From Nitrospinota bacterium (lineage in GTDB: Bacteria > Nitrospirota > Nitrospiria > Nitrospirales > UBA8639), in NCBI GenBank assembly GCA_022561525.1, contig JADFRB010000118.1, positions 1 through 6,531 on the forward strand: a DNA stretch of 6,531 nucleotides. Reading direction: 5' to 3'. A program made the position numbers and the translations under genes. Below are positions 1 to 6,386 of this stretch, in pieces. Position 1 is the first letter of the stretch, and each line of letters begins with the position of its first letter. The notes beneath the pieces were generated by a model, which was not told the DNA's origin, did no database searches, and saw only the letters and a list, made by a program, of their open reading frames with translations.

Positions 1-110
1 GCCATTTTGTCGTGCTCACGTACTGTGAGTACGCTCCGCTCGTCAAAATGGCTGCGGCCTTGCTGGACGAACCCTTCGGAAAGACTCAGGGCATGCTTTT
101 TTGAACATTC
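1..110. repeat. Palindromic intergenic repeat, possibly truncated by the window edge
   Basis: The first 52 bases form a nested inverted repeat. The outer arms at 1-12 and 41-52 (gccattttgtcg / cgtcaaaatggc) match at all but one base. An inner hairpin has arms cgtact (19-24) and agtacg (28-33) around a 3-base loop. The following stretch to about 110 (gctgcggccttgctggacga, later a T-run and ttgaacattc) resembles, from memory, a dispersed repeat found many times in Nitrospira genomes. It contains no credible gene. The element may start upstream of the window, and its right boundary is estimated. Its role is unknown; a REP-like or degraded mobile element is the likeliest explanation. Confidence 0.55.
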
Positions 111-283
111 CCTCCCACTGACGATGCGTGGCTCATTTGGAGCTTTTATTGGCTGTTGGAGTGCAATATTCAACAGGCCCTTTCACCATGCACACCAATA
201 CCTTACACGTCTTTTTTGCGCCCAACTGCCGTTTCTAGGATAACGGACCCTTCTATTCCCTTTCGTCACTTTAGAAAATTTTC
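111..283. other. Intergenic sequence with no recognised feature
   Basis: This stretch links the palindromic repeat to the likely promoter of the pagL-like gene. I find no convincing hairpin, RNA gene or coding signal on either strand. Short open frames cross it, but they have no ribosome binding site and no family resemblance, and one runs through the repeat itself. Confidence 0.4.
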
Positions 284-297
284 TTGCAATTGAGGAG

Positions 298-326
298 TTG
301 ATTGCCATTTTTGAGATCTGTAGAAT
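298..326 (+). promoter_or_regulatory. Likely sigma70-type promoter of the pagL-like gene cluster
   Basis: A -35-like TTGATT (298-303) and a -10-like TAGAAT (321-326) are separated by exactly 17 bases, matching four and five of six consensus positions. Transcription would start near 333, only about three bases before the first possible ATG at 336. If this promoter is real, it favours translation from a later start such as the ATG at 381. The call is by eye only. Confidence 0.4.
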
Positions 327-335
327 GCCCATCCA

Positions 336-1013
336 ATGTTGCCTCAAGAAATAAATGGCCGCAGAACGTGGCCTCATCGAATGAGGGGATTCTTGGATCA
401 TGTTAGAAAGACGGTGATGGTGGTGCTCCTGTTCGTGGGCCTGATCGGGAGTCTGCCTGCGCAATCGTTTGGTGCCGTGGAAGCTCAGAATATTATTGAG
501 GCTGGGACCGTTGAGATTGGAATCCAAGCTGGTCACTGGCAAGCGTTCACGGGATTGGGCAATGCCAATTCCTCTAACCGTAGTGCGGTCTTTGTCCTTC
601 CACAGTTTGGGCTCGTCGTGACTGATAAAATTGAGTTGGGATATTTCAGCGGGGCGGTTGAAGTCCTGGTCGAACTCGTCGCCGCTCATTTTTACCAACC
701 CTTTGATGCCACCTTAGCGGGGTTTTCCATCGTGGGACGATATAATTTCCTGTCGTTTGGACGCTGGATGCCCTATTTTGATTTTGGCATGGGTGCGTCT
801 TGGACCGACTTGGCCCCACGGATCCCGGAACAAAGTACCCAGTTGGAATTCTTGTTGGAAACGGGTCCGGGCCTGCAATATTTCATTACGCAAGAAATGG
901 CGATCACCGGCGCCCTTCGTTTGCACCATATCTCCAATGTCGGTTTAGGTGATCGCAATATTGGCATCAATGCCATCCTCGGATTGATTGGATTTTCCTA
1001 CTACATCGATTAG
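336..1013 (+). CDS. PagL-like lipid A 3-O-deacylase (acyloxyacyl hydrolase family)
   Basis: A predicted exported outer-membrane beta-barrel of the PagL/acyloxyacyl hydrolase family, whose characterised members remove the 3-O-linked acyl chain from lipid A. A hydrophobic segment (about residues 28-41) after basic residues looks like a signal peptide, with cleavage plausible near residues 47-50. The mature part has alternating beta-strand character and ends in aromatic residues (FSYYID), as barrels do. The family signature is near the C terminus: H198-I-S200-N201 matches the catalytic His-x-Ser-Asn of PagL. The third PagL catalytic residue, a Glu twelve residues after the Ser, is here N212 (in NIGIN), so activity may differ. 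The ATG at 336 gives an unusually long n-region. The ATG at 381 (residue 16) gives a normal signal peptide and fits the promoter better, though neither start has a clear Shine-Dalgarno. It leads three closely spaced genes. Confidence 0.75.
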   Translation: MLPQEINGRRTWPHRMRGFLDHVRKTVMVVLLFVGLIGSLPAQSFGAVEAQNIIEAGTVEIGIQAGHWQAFTGLGNANSSNRSAVFVLPQFGLVVTDKIELGYFSGAVEVLVELVAAHFYQPFDATLAGFSIVGRYNFLSFGRWMPYFDFGMGASWTDLAPRIPEQSTQLEFLLETGPGLQYFITQEMAITGALRLHHISNVGLGDRNIGINAILGLIGFSYYID

Positions 1014-1046
1014 CCGGATGGTGTGCATCACTTCGTTTGACCATCG

Positions 1047-1622
1047 ATGAATCCCTTCCTGCTTTTAAGCATAGGCGCACGATTCTACGAAGAAATTGAA
1101 CCTTGCCTCTCGGCCTTGAGTCTTGTTCGTGGGCAGGCGACTCAAGCTAATCTCATCCATGAGATTCAATCAACCTCTCTCCGTGAACTGTTCGGCCAGA
1201 ACGTGAAGAGTGCTCCGATGGGGGCAGCCGTCAAAGCTGGCCTGTGTGTGGCCTTGGATGCGTGGGATGACGCGCATGCCATTGCGCAAGATCTTGACAC
1301 CGTCGAAGGCAGTTATTGGCATGGAATCGTTCATCGTCGCGAACCGGATGCAGGCAATGCCAACTATTGGTTTCGGCGCGTGGGCCATCATCCCGTCTTT
1401 CAACAATTAGCGAGTCATGAAACTCGCCAAACCCTGCCGGTAACAACAGCCTTTGACCAAATCGTCCAATCTGGTTCGTGGGAACCGTTTACCTTCATTG
1501 ATTTCTGCATGGCATGTGAGATTGGGAAAAAGTCTGATCTCAAAGCCGAATTGCTGGCCCTTCAAACCAAAGAAATTAAACTTTTGCTAAAGCATTGCAT
1601 TCAAGGTGCCATTGAACAATAA
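1047..1622 (+). CDS. Conserved protein of unknown function with a WHG-HRREPD-YWFRRVG motif
   Basis: A 191-residue, probably soluble protein with no signal peptide or clear membrane segment. I do not recognise a named family. The most distinctive part is residues 90-117: [12 protein letters not shown], then [10 protein letters not shown], then HHPVF. It is rich in His, Arg, Trp and Tyr and has the look of a conserved motif; I recall similar stretches in hypothetical proteins of several phyla but cannot name a domain. The sequence around it looks mainly helical. The histidines and the Arg-Arg-Glu-Pro-Asp run could form a metal or ligand site, but that is a guess. The ATG is the first possible one after an in-frame stop at 1038, and it lacks a clear Shine-Dalgarno. 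It lies 33 bases after the pagL-like gene and 48 before the acetyltransferase gene, so co-transcription is likely. Confidence 0.7.
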   Translation: MNPFLLLSIGARFYEEIEPCLSALSLVRGQATQANLIHEIQSTSLRELFGQNVKSAPMGAAVKAGLCVALDAWDDAHAIAQDLDTVEGSYWHGIVHRREPDAGNANYWFRRVGHHPVFQQLASHETRQTLPVTTAFDQIVQSGSWEPFTFIDFCMACEIGKKSDLKAELLALQTKEIKLLLKHCIQGAIEQ

Positions 1623-1670
1623 GCTCTCCAACCCCAACCCTTCGTTTCCAAAGAGGGGAGTAAGAGTGTC

Positions 1671-2675
1671 ATGAATAGCCAGACTCTTTCCCAAAATATC
1701 ATTCAGAGGTTTCGCGCAGAATATCTCACTTCTGTTTCTCCGATCATTGAACATGCCTCGACAGTTTCGCTGGCACAGCGCTGGAATTTGCTCTTTCAAT
1801 GTTCGATTCAACCCAAATCTGAGTTGATCGATCCGGAAGTTCAAACCATGTTGATGGACCTGTATCAGGTGGCGACCCTGGAGGATTTATCCCCAAAATA
1901 TATTGGAGAGGGAGAGCGCTGGGGGGCGATCATTTCCCCTCGAATCGGGACATGGACAAGGAAACGCGTCGCATGTATCGATCATTGGTTTGTGTCCAGC
2001 CGGTCTGACTTGTTACCCATGCTCGATCGTGTGAAAGCTGAGTGGCATCTTCCCTGTGATGCCATTCAACTTCCTATTTCCCCGAATCATCGCTCGGTCT
2101 CTTTTCTGGCGGAGGGGCCTCAGGCTTGCTTGGAAGAATGTGTGTATGCCGCAGACTGGGGTGCTACACGACCACCGTTGCTTTCCTCCAAAGTGTTTAA
2201 AGAATTTTCTTTTTTTCACGACCAAGATCTAAATGCCTGGTGGCTAGACTTTTGCCGCTTATTAGAGCCAGAGTTCTTGGGACCTGAGCCTGAGAACGTA
2301 AAAAGTCAGTTACAAAAAGGCATGGAGCGAAGTCTACACAGTGGAGGCATTCTCAACGTATATGATCATCAAGGCCTTGCCGGCCATGTGTCGTGGTATC
2401 GAGGCAGCGATGCGGAACTACTCATTCCGCAATGTTGGCAGATTCACTATATCGTGGTCCGCCCCAATCTTCGTGGACAGAAAGTCGCGCAGTATCTCTA
2501 TGCCTTGGCCGCTCGACGCATGAAATTGGAGCAAGTTTCTCTCGTGTGTGCACGTGTGCAAGCCGCCAATTTTCACAGTAGGAAAGCGCTCGAGGCTGTA
2601 GGTGCTGAAAACGTGTTGGAGTATTACACATTCCAGAGCGACTCCCAGGAAAGATCTCGAAATTTTCTGCTTTAA
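1671..2675 (+). CDS. GNAT-family N-acetyltransferase with an unassigned N-terminal region
   Basis: A 334-residue cytosolic protein. The C-terminal third (about 225-325) looks like a GNAT domain, which transfers an acetyl group from acetyl-CoA to an amine. A beta strand (HYIVV, 259-263) leads into the acetyl-CoA pyrophosphate loop RPNLRGQKVA (264-273). A typical motif-B stretch follows, with N300 and SRKALEAVGA (303-312) before YYTF. In the loop, the usual second glycine of R-G-x-G-x-G/A is replaced by lysine (K271), a mild deviation. The first 220 residues match no domain I recognise; they could be a second, degenerate acetyltransferase half or a substrate-recognition region. The substrate cannot be read from the sequence. 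A good Shine-Dalgarno (GGGGAG, 1655-1660) sits ten bases before the ATG and supports this start. It is probably the last gene of the three-gene cluster. Confidence 0.72.
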   Translation: MNSQTLSQNIIQRFRAEYLTSVSPIIEHASTVSLAQRWNLLFQCSIQPKSELIDPEVQTMLMDLYQVATLEDLSPKYIGEGERWGAIISPRIGTWTRKRVACIDHWFVSSRSDLLPMLDRVKAEWHLPCDAIQLPISPNHRSVSFLAEGPQACLEECVYAADWGATRPPLLSSKVFKEFSFFHDQDLNAWWLDFCRLLEPEFLGPEPENVKSQLQKGMERSLHSGGILNVYDHQGLAGHVSWYRGSDAELLIPQCWQIHYIVVRPNLRGQKVAQYLYALAARRMKLEQVSLVCARVQAANFHSRKALEAVGAENVLEYYTFQSDSQERSRNFLL

Positions 2676-2691
2676 ATTGTGGTTGCTTTTT

Positions 2692-2716
2692 AAAATGGGG
2701 TCAGACTCGATTTTTT
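2692..2716. repeat. Possible remnant of a GGGGTCAG-type transposase-associated repeat
   Basis: A stretch running from AAAATGGGGTCAGACTCG into a T-run resembles, from memory, short conserved ends that flank IS200-like (REP-associated) tyrosine transposase genes in many bacteria. Only one copy is present, with no inverted partner and no transposase nearby, so it would be a relic or a solo end. The assignment rests on recall, not on structure visible here. Confidence 0.3.
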
Positions 2717-2936
2717 GTCCGGGAAGGTGTTAGCGGAGATGAGGAAAAGAAAGTGGCCTCGACCCTCGGGCTTGGGCGAAGTGGCTAGGAAGGCTGAAAG
2801 CCGTCGCTGACGCGCCAAAACTGCTATAGCGGAGGCGTTTCACGTTTTTGGGCTCTAACGCTTCAAGGCGCAAATACGCAGGTTGACCTTCCCGAGAGGG
2901 CGAGGGGGAAGATTTCCGTGGTTGGGAGGGATGGTG

Positions 2937-4301
2937 TTAGTACACCCCGATAGCGTGGAGGAGGACGATGGAGACGGCGATGGGGGCAATGAACCGAATG
3001 AGTATTCGCCAGATGGAATAGCCTACTTCACTTTTCATGTCGAGCTCATCTTGGCTGTTGTCTTTGGTCATTAACCAGCCGGCAAAAACGGCAATAAAAA
3101 TCCCGCCTAGAGGCAACATGAGGTTTGATGTGAGGTAGTCGAGGTTTTCGAAAAAGGTCATCTCAAACACTGTGGCTTCCGACCAAATGTTGAACGAAAA
3201 TGCCGTGCCAAATCCTAGCAACCATGTGGCGAGGCCGATCCAAATAGCCGCTTGCCAGCGAGTCATATTAAATTTTTCGATCATCAGGGTGACGGCTGGT
3301 TCGATGAGTGAAATCGATGATGTCCAGGCCGCGATCAGCAGTAACACAAAAAAGAGCGTTCCAAATAGGGTTCCGCCGGCCATGTTGCCGAAGGCCACGG
3401 GGATGGTTTCAAAAAGGAGGCTGGGGCCTGCCCCAGGTTCGAGGGCGTTCGCAAACACGATCGGGAAAATTGCCATGCCCGCAAGGAGAGCCACCATCGT
3501 ATCGAAAACAGCAATGGCTATCGAGGCACCCGCAATGGATGTGCTTTTGGGGACGTACGAGCCGTAAATCATAATCGTGCCCATGCCGAGGCTCAAACTG
3601 AAAAACGCCTGGCCCATGGCCGTGTGAATGCTGGTGCCGGTGAGTTGACTGAAGTCAGGCGTGAAGAGGTAGTCGAGCCCTTTCATGAAGTAGCCCGTCG
3701 TCATGGCATAGCCTACGAGCACCAGGAGTAGCACGAACAGCGCTGGCATAAGATAGGTGACGGCCTTTTCCAATCCGCTTTTCACCCCCCGGGCCACGAT
3801 ATACATGGTAATGATCATGAACATCGTATGCCAGCCCACTTGAACGAATGGATTGCCGACGAAGTCTCCAAATAAGGTCGAAGCGCCATTGCCGTTTAAG
3901 CCAGAAAAATTGCCTGAGACCGAATGGAGGATATACCCAAGCGTCCACCCGCCGATGACGCTGTAATAAGAGAGGATCAGCATGCCGGCGAAGGTGCCGA
4001 ACCATCCGATGAGTTGCCAGCCTTGGCTGGCATTGTTTTCTGCCGCCAATGCCCGCATGGTGTTGACCGGTGTCTGTCTTCCGCGACGACCGAGCATCAC
4101 CTCGGCCATCATCATGGGAATGCCCAAGGCCGCGACACAGAGGATATAGATCAACACAAACGCGCTTCCGCCGTGGATGCCCGTGAGATAGGGGAATTTC
4201 CAAATGTTCCCGAGGCCCACTGCCGCGCCGGTGGCGGCCATGATAAAGGTCCAGCGTGACGACCATTGGCCGTGGATCGATTGTTGGTCGGAAGAAGGCA
4301 T
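2937..4301 (-). CDS. Sodium-dependent transporter, NSS/SNF (LeuT-fold) family
   Basis: A 454-residue inner-membrane symporter that probably uses the sodium gradient to import an amino acid or similar small solute. I count about 11 membrane segments (near 17-37, 44-68, 95-125, 157-175, 178-202, 227-248, 257-287, 310-343, 349-368, 390-411, 428-450), as in bacterial homologues Tyt1 and MhsT. The family signature ATGAAVGLGNIWKFP (23-37) is intact. Aligned by eye to LeuT, the Na1 residues are A27, N32, S235 (for T254) and D267 (for N286). The Na2 residues are G25, V28, A324, T327 and S328. An acidic residue in this region is known from chloride-independent bacterial members, so D267 fits that type. 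The substrate is unknown. A clean Shine-Dalgarno (AAGGA, 4308-4312 on the minus strand) lies six bases before the ATG. It stands alone, divergent from the ThyX-like gene and convergent with the acetyltransferase gene. Confidence 0.93.
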   Translation of the reverse strand: MPSSDQQSIHGQWSSRWTFIMAATGAAVGLGNIWKFPYLTGIHGGSAFVLIYILCVAALGIPMMMAEVMLGRRGRQTPVNTMRALAAENNASQGWQLIGWFGTFAGMLILSYYSVIGGWTLGYILHSVSGNFSGLNGNGASTLFGDFVGNPFVQVGWHTMFMIITMYIVARGVKSGLEKAVTYLMPALFVLLLVLVGYAMTTGYFMKGLDYLFTPDFSQLTGTSIHTAMGQAFFSLSLGMGTIMIYGSYVPKSTSIAGASIAIAVFDTMVALLAGMAIFPIVFANALEPGAGPSLLFETIPVAFGNMAGGTLFGTLFFVLLLIAAWTSSISLIEPAVTLMIEKFNMTRWQAAIWIGLATWLLGFGTAFSFNIWSEATVFEMTFFENLDYLTSNLMLPLGGIFIAVFAGWLMTKDNSQDELDMKSEVGYSIWRILIRFIAPIAVSIVLLHAIGVY

Positions 4302-4332
4302 GAAGGATCCTTAAAGGGTGCTTTGGCGGCGG

Positions 4333-4361
4333 AGTGTATCGTTCACGTTCGATGCTTGCAA
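4333..4361 (-). promoter_or_regulatory. Likely sigma70-type promoter of the sodium symporter gene
   Basis: Read on the minus strand, TTGCAA (4356-4361) and TACACT (4333-4338) stand 17 bases apart, each matching four of six consensus positions. Transcription would begin near 4326. That gives a leader of about 25 bases containing the AAGGA ribosome binding site, which is a coherent arrangement. The end of the palindromic element at 4372 lies only ten bases upstream of the -35 box. Confidence 0.45.
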
Positions 4362-4371
4362 GGGTTTTTTC

Positions 4372-4533
4372 TTAGGGCTCGCGCAAGAATACCTTCCCAT
4401 GTTTGGCCTCGATCCATCCCGTTTGGCGGTGTTGCTCGTCCTTTCCATACGAGGAGTATGCGCAGTCTTCGCCCTTTGCCAGACAGGTGTCTCAGCACCA
4501 AAACAGGGGAAGGTATTCTTGCGCGAGCCCTAA
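4372..4533. mobile_element. Miniature inverted-repeat element (MITE-like), 162 bp palindrome
   Basis: Perfect 27-bp terminal inverted repeats at 4372-4398 and 4507-4533 begin TTAGGGCTCGCGCAAG and end as the exact reverse complement. After one mismatch the match continues inward (tgttt then gg, with a one-base gap). Weaker symmetry extends inside, for example cccgtttggc (4418-4427) against an eight-of-ten match on the other arm. A hairpin with arms catac (4446-4450) and gtatg (4456-4460) lies at the exact centre. The element is flanked on both sides by TTC (4369-4371 and 4534-4536), a possible 3-bp target duplication. Alternatively, the TA inside each end could be the duplication, as for IS630/mariner-type elements. 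It has no transposase, so it would depend on one elsewhere. Short open frames across it (for instance from 4318) are by-products of the palindrome. Confidence 0.75.
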
Positions 4534-4675
4534 TTCGTGTGAGGCTTAGATGTGAAGCGTGAAGCGTATGACTAATGAAAAATTGGCTCCCTCATCACTC
4601 CTTACAAAACTGGCTTGCGTGAGCAGGTGACGATCCACAAGGTCTTCATAGATCACCGAATGTTGGAGAATTAGC
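4534..4675. other. Upstream region of the ThyX-like gene
   Basis: The gap between the miniature element and the double-ThyX gene should hold that gene's promoter, but I find only weak matches (for example TTGGCT at 4583-4588 with a poor -10). A 7-bp tandem duplication, gtgaagc-gtgaagc, lies at 4552-4565. A Shine-Dalgarno-like GGAG (4665-4668) stands seven bases before an in-frame TTG at 4676. No RNA gene or terminator is evident. Confidence 0.35.
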
Positions 4676-4711
4676 TTGGCGAAGTCTCAACATCAAGAAA
4701 AGGTCGAGAAC

Positions 4712-6205
4712 ATGTCGTCTGATGAGAAAACCGCCCGTCGTGTGGTCGTGCTGGCTCCGATGCCTCCAGAAAAGGCGGCCTATGCCCTTGCGCGGTATAG
4801 CCGCTCTCCGGATTCCATTGAAGAAAGTTTGAAATGGGTGCACGGGCATTCGTCGGAAAAGTTTTGGGAGCAATTTTATTTTGCCTATGGTCATGGCTCG
4901 ATTGCGGATCTGGGGCATGTCACGATTTCCTTGGAACACATTTCGGAGCTGGCCGCGATTCGGGTCGAGGACGAGCCTCTATGGGATGGGCAAGCCAAAT
5001 CCAGTCGGTACCAAAATTTTGCCGTCTCGGGTTGTTACATCCCTTCGACGATTGAAGGAACGGAAACTGAAGCAGTGTATCGGGGCGTGTTGGGGAGTTT
5101 GTTCAATCTGTATCGGACTTTTCACGATCCCTTGCAGCAGTTTCTTCGCGAGCGAGCCCCGAAACCCGATGCCATGAAACAAGGTGATTATGACCGGACG
5201 ATTGCCGCTCGAACGTTTGATGTCACCCGGTATCTTCTTCCCTTGGCGGCGAAAACGAATGTGGGACAAGTCGTCAGTATTCGGACTTTGGAAAAGCAAA
5301 TCACACGGCTGCTCTCTGCGCAGCTTCCGGAGCTCAAGGCGCTGGGTGAAGAATTGAAGGCGGCATGTGCTAAGCCTCCGTCGGATGTCTGGGCGACCTT
5401 GTGTGGCAATGACAAGAGTGGTAATGAACCGTTGGCGCCGACCCTAGCGCGCTATGTGGACTTGAATGCCTATCAAACCGAGGTGTATCGAGATCTTCAA
5501 CGCCATGCCAAGAAGGTCTTGAGAAAGGCGGGGCTGGATGCTCCAGCGGCATGGGTTCATCGAAATGAGCCGGTTGATTTGCTTGAGCCACATCATCTGC
5601 AGGATGAGTTGGTGACGACCTTACTCTATCGGGTGAGTCACGCCCCGTACCGCAGTATTTTAGAGGTGGTTCGTGAATGGTCGGCGCAGGAAAAGGAGGA
5701 GACGATTCAAGTCGCCTGCCGGCACCGAGGCCCGTATGATGAGTTGATCAAAGAGTTTCGATGCGGGTATCCCTTGATCTTCGATGTGCTCATGGACATT
5801 GGAGGGTGGCGTGATATGCATCGGCATCGTCGGTGCCAGCAAGTACAACAGAACTTTACAACGGTGCATGGGTATGACACGCCAAAACCGCTGGTCGATG
5901 CCGGGTTGGATCGTGATTACCAATTGGCCATGGATGCCGTGAAGCAAGATATTGAACGGTTGCGTGGGATGGATCAGGAGTCGTCGATTTATGCGATTCC
6001 CTTTGGGTTCAAGGTTCGATGTCTCTTTAAAATGGACTATGCCGAGGCGGAGTACATTTCGCAGCTCAGGTCGGGAGTCAAAGGTCATTGGTCGTATCGA
6101 ATCATTGCCTGGTTGATGAAGCAAAAGATAACCGAACAATACCCGTACTTGGGCGAGCTGATTCAGGCGACGCCTCCAGATGTTGAGGATACATTAAAAA
6201 GATAG
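4712..6205 (+). CDS. Double-domain ThyX-like protein (flavin-dependent thymidylate synthase family)
   Basis: A cytosolic protein made of two ThyX-related domains in tandem. Classical ThyX makes dTMP from dUMP with FAD, NADPH and methylene-tetrahydrofolate, and is roughly half this length. Residues below count from the TTG at 4676; subtract 12 for the ATG. Domain 1 (about 24-230) has the H-G-S segment (YGHGSIADLGH, 71-81), then QAKSSRY (106-112), which keeps the S-x-R-Y end of the ThyX signature but has no RHR. It also has the downstream RYLLPLAAKTN...R203 block. Domain 2 (about 305-500) carries MHRHRRCQQVQQNF (381-394), which keeps RHR but loses the later Ser, Glu and Arg, followed by IPFGFKVR and an LRSG...YRI helix. 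Whether it makes dTMP is therefore open. The ATG at 4712 has AAAAGG eight bases upstream and begins close to the conserved part. The TTG at 4676, with GGAG, is a credible alternative adding 12 residues. Confidence 0.8.
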   Translation: MSSDEKTARRVVVLAPMPPEKAAYALARYSRSPDSIEESLKWVHGHSSEKFWEQFYFAYGHGSIADLGHVTISLEHISELAAIRVEDEPLWDGQAKSSRYQNFAVSGCYIPSTIEGTETEAVYRGVLGSLFNLYRTFHDPLQQFLRERAPKPDAMKQGDYDRTIAARTFDVTRYLLPLAAKTNVGQVVSIRTLEKQITRLLSAQLPELKALGEELKAACAKPPSDVWATLCGNDKSGNEPLAPTLARYVDLNAYQTEVYRDLQRHAKKVLRKAGLDAPAAWVHRNEPVDLLEPHHLQDELVTTLLYRVSHAPYRSILEVVREWSAQEKEETIQVACRHRGPYDELIKEFRCGYPLIFDVLMDIGGWRDMHRHRRCQQVQQNFTTVHGYDTPKPLVDAGLDRDYQLAMDAVKQDIERLRGMDQESSIYAIPFGFKVRCLFKMDYAEAEYISQLRSGVKGHWSYRIIAWLMKQKITEQYPYLGELIQATPPDVEDTLKR

Positions 6206-6237
6206 TGGGTGCCTTCTGCTCCAACAATTCATAAACG

Positions 6238-6364
6238 GTAACTACTCAGGTATTTAGGCTGAAGGCTGAAGGCTATCAATCCTAATGCCTGACGTTTTGT
6301 AAGGTCACGCATGATTGCCCCCTATAAACCTTCGGCCTTCAGTCTATCCACCTGAGTAGTTACA
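6238..6364. mobile_element. Miniature inverted-repeat element with a 7-bp target duplication
   Basis: Terminal inverted repeats: gtaactactcaggt (6238-6251) is perfectly mirrored at 6350-6363. With mismatches the pairing extends over 37 bases (6238-6274 against 6327-6363; 31 of 37 pair by my count). The loop is about 52 bases. The left arm contains a short tandem ggctgaa-ggctgaa-ggct. The direct repeat ATAAACG lies immediately outside both ends (6231-6237 and 6365-6371), as expected for a target-site duplication. No coding capacity is present, so this is a non-autonomous element. I do not know the transposase family. It lies in the leader of the gene starting at 6387, and its hairpin could affect read-through from the ThyX-like gene. 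Confidence 0.72.
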
Positions 6365-6386
6365 ATAAACGAAACAAGGGAACACC

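Noticed and set aside
183..698. Minus-strand open frame of 171 codons overlapping the pagL-like gene
   Set aside because: It lies mostly opposite a gene with a recognisable family signature, has odd composition rich in Arg, His and Ser, and resembles no family.
3172..3567. Plus-strand open frames opposite the symporter, here and at 3924-4259
   Set aside because: They are antisense to a well-supported membrane protein and have no ribosome binding site or recognisable domain.
3655..4266. Minus-strand open frame of 203 codons inside the symporter gene
   Set aside because: It is a frame-shifted reading of the symporter. Its His/Arg-rich composition is typical of an out-of-frame shadow, while the symporter frame is fully conserved.
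4266..4562. Small open frames (98 and 71 codons) running through the 162-bp palindrome
   Set aside because: They span the symporter start, its promoter and the inverted repeats, so they are best explained as chance frames inside a mobile repeat.
4552..4567. Tandem gtgaagc repeat and similar ttcacg-like words near 4341 and 2838
   Set aside because: The words are too short and too loosely matched to claim operators or a repeat family from this window alone.
5660..6139. Minus-strand open frame of 159 codons opposite the ThyX-like gene
   Set aside because: It is antisense to conserved ThyX motifs and shows no independent coding evidence.
6297..6328. Possible outward promoter in the second miniature element (TTGTAA and TATAAA)
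   Set aside because: The boxes are 20 bases apart, too long for a good sigma70 promoter, and the rest of the match is weak.
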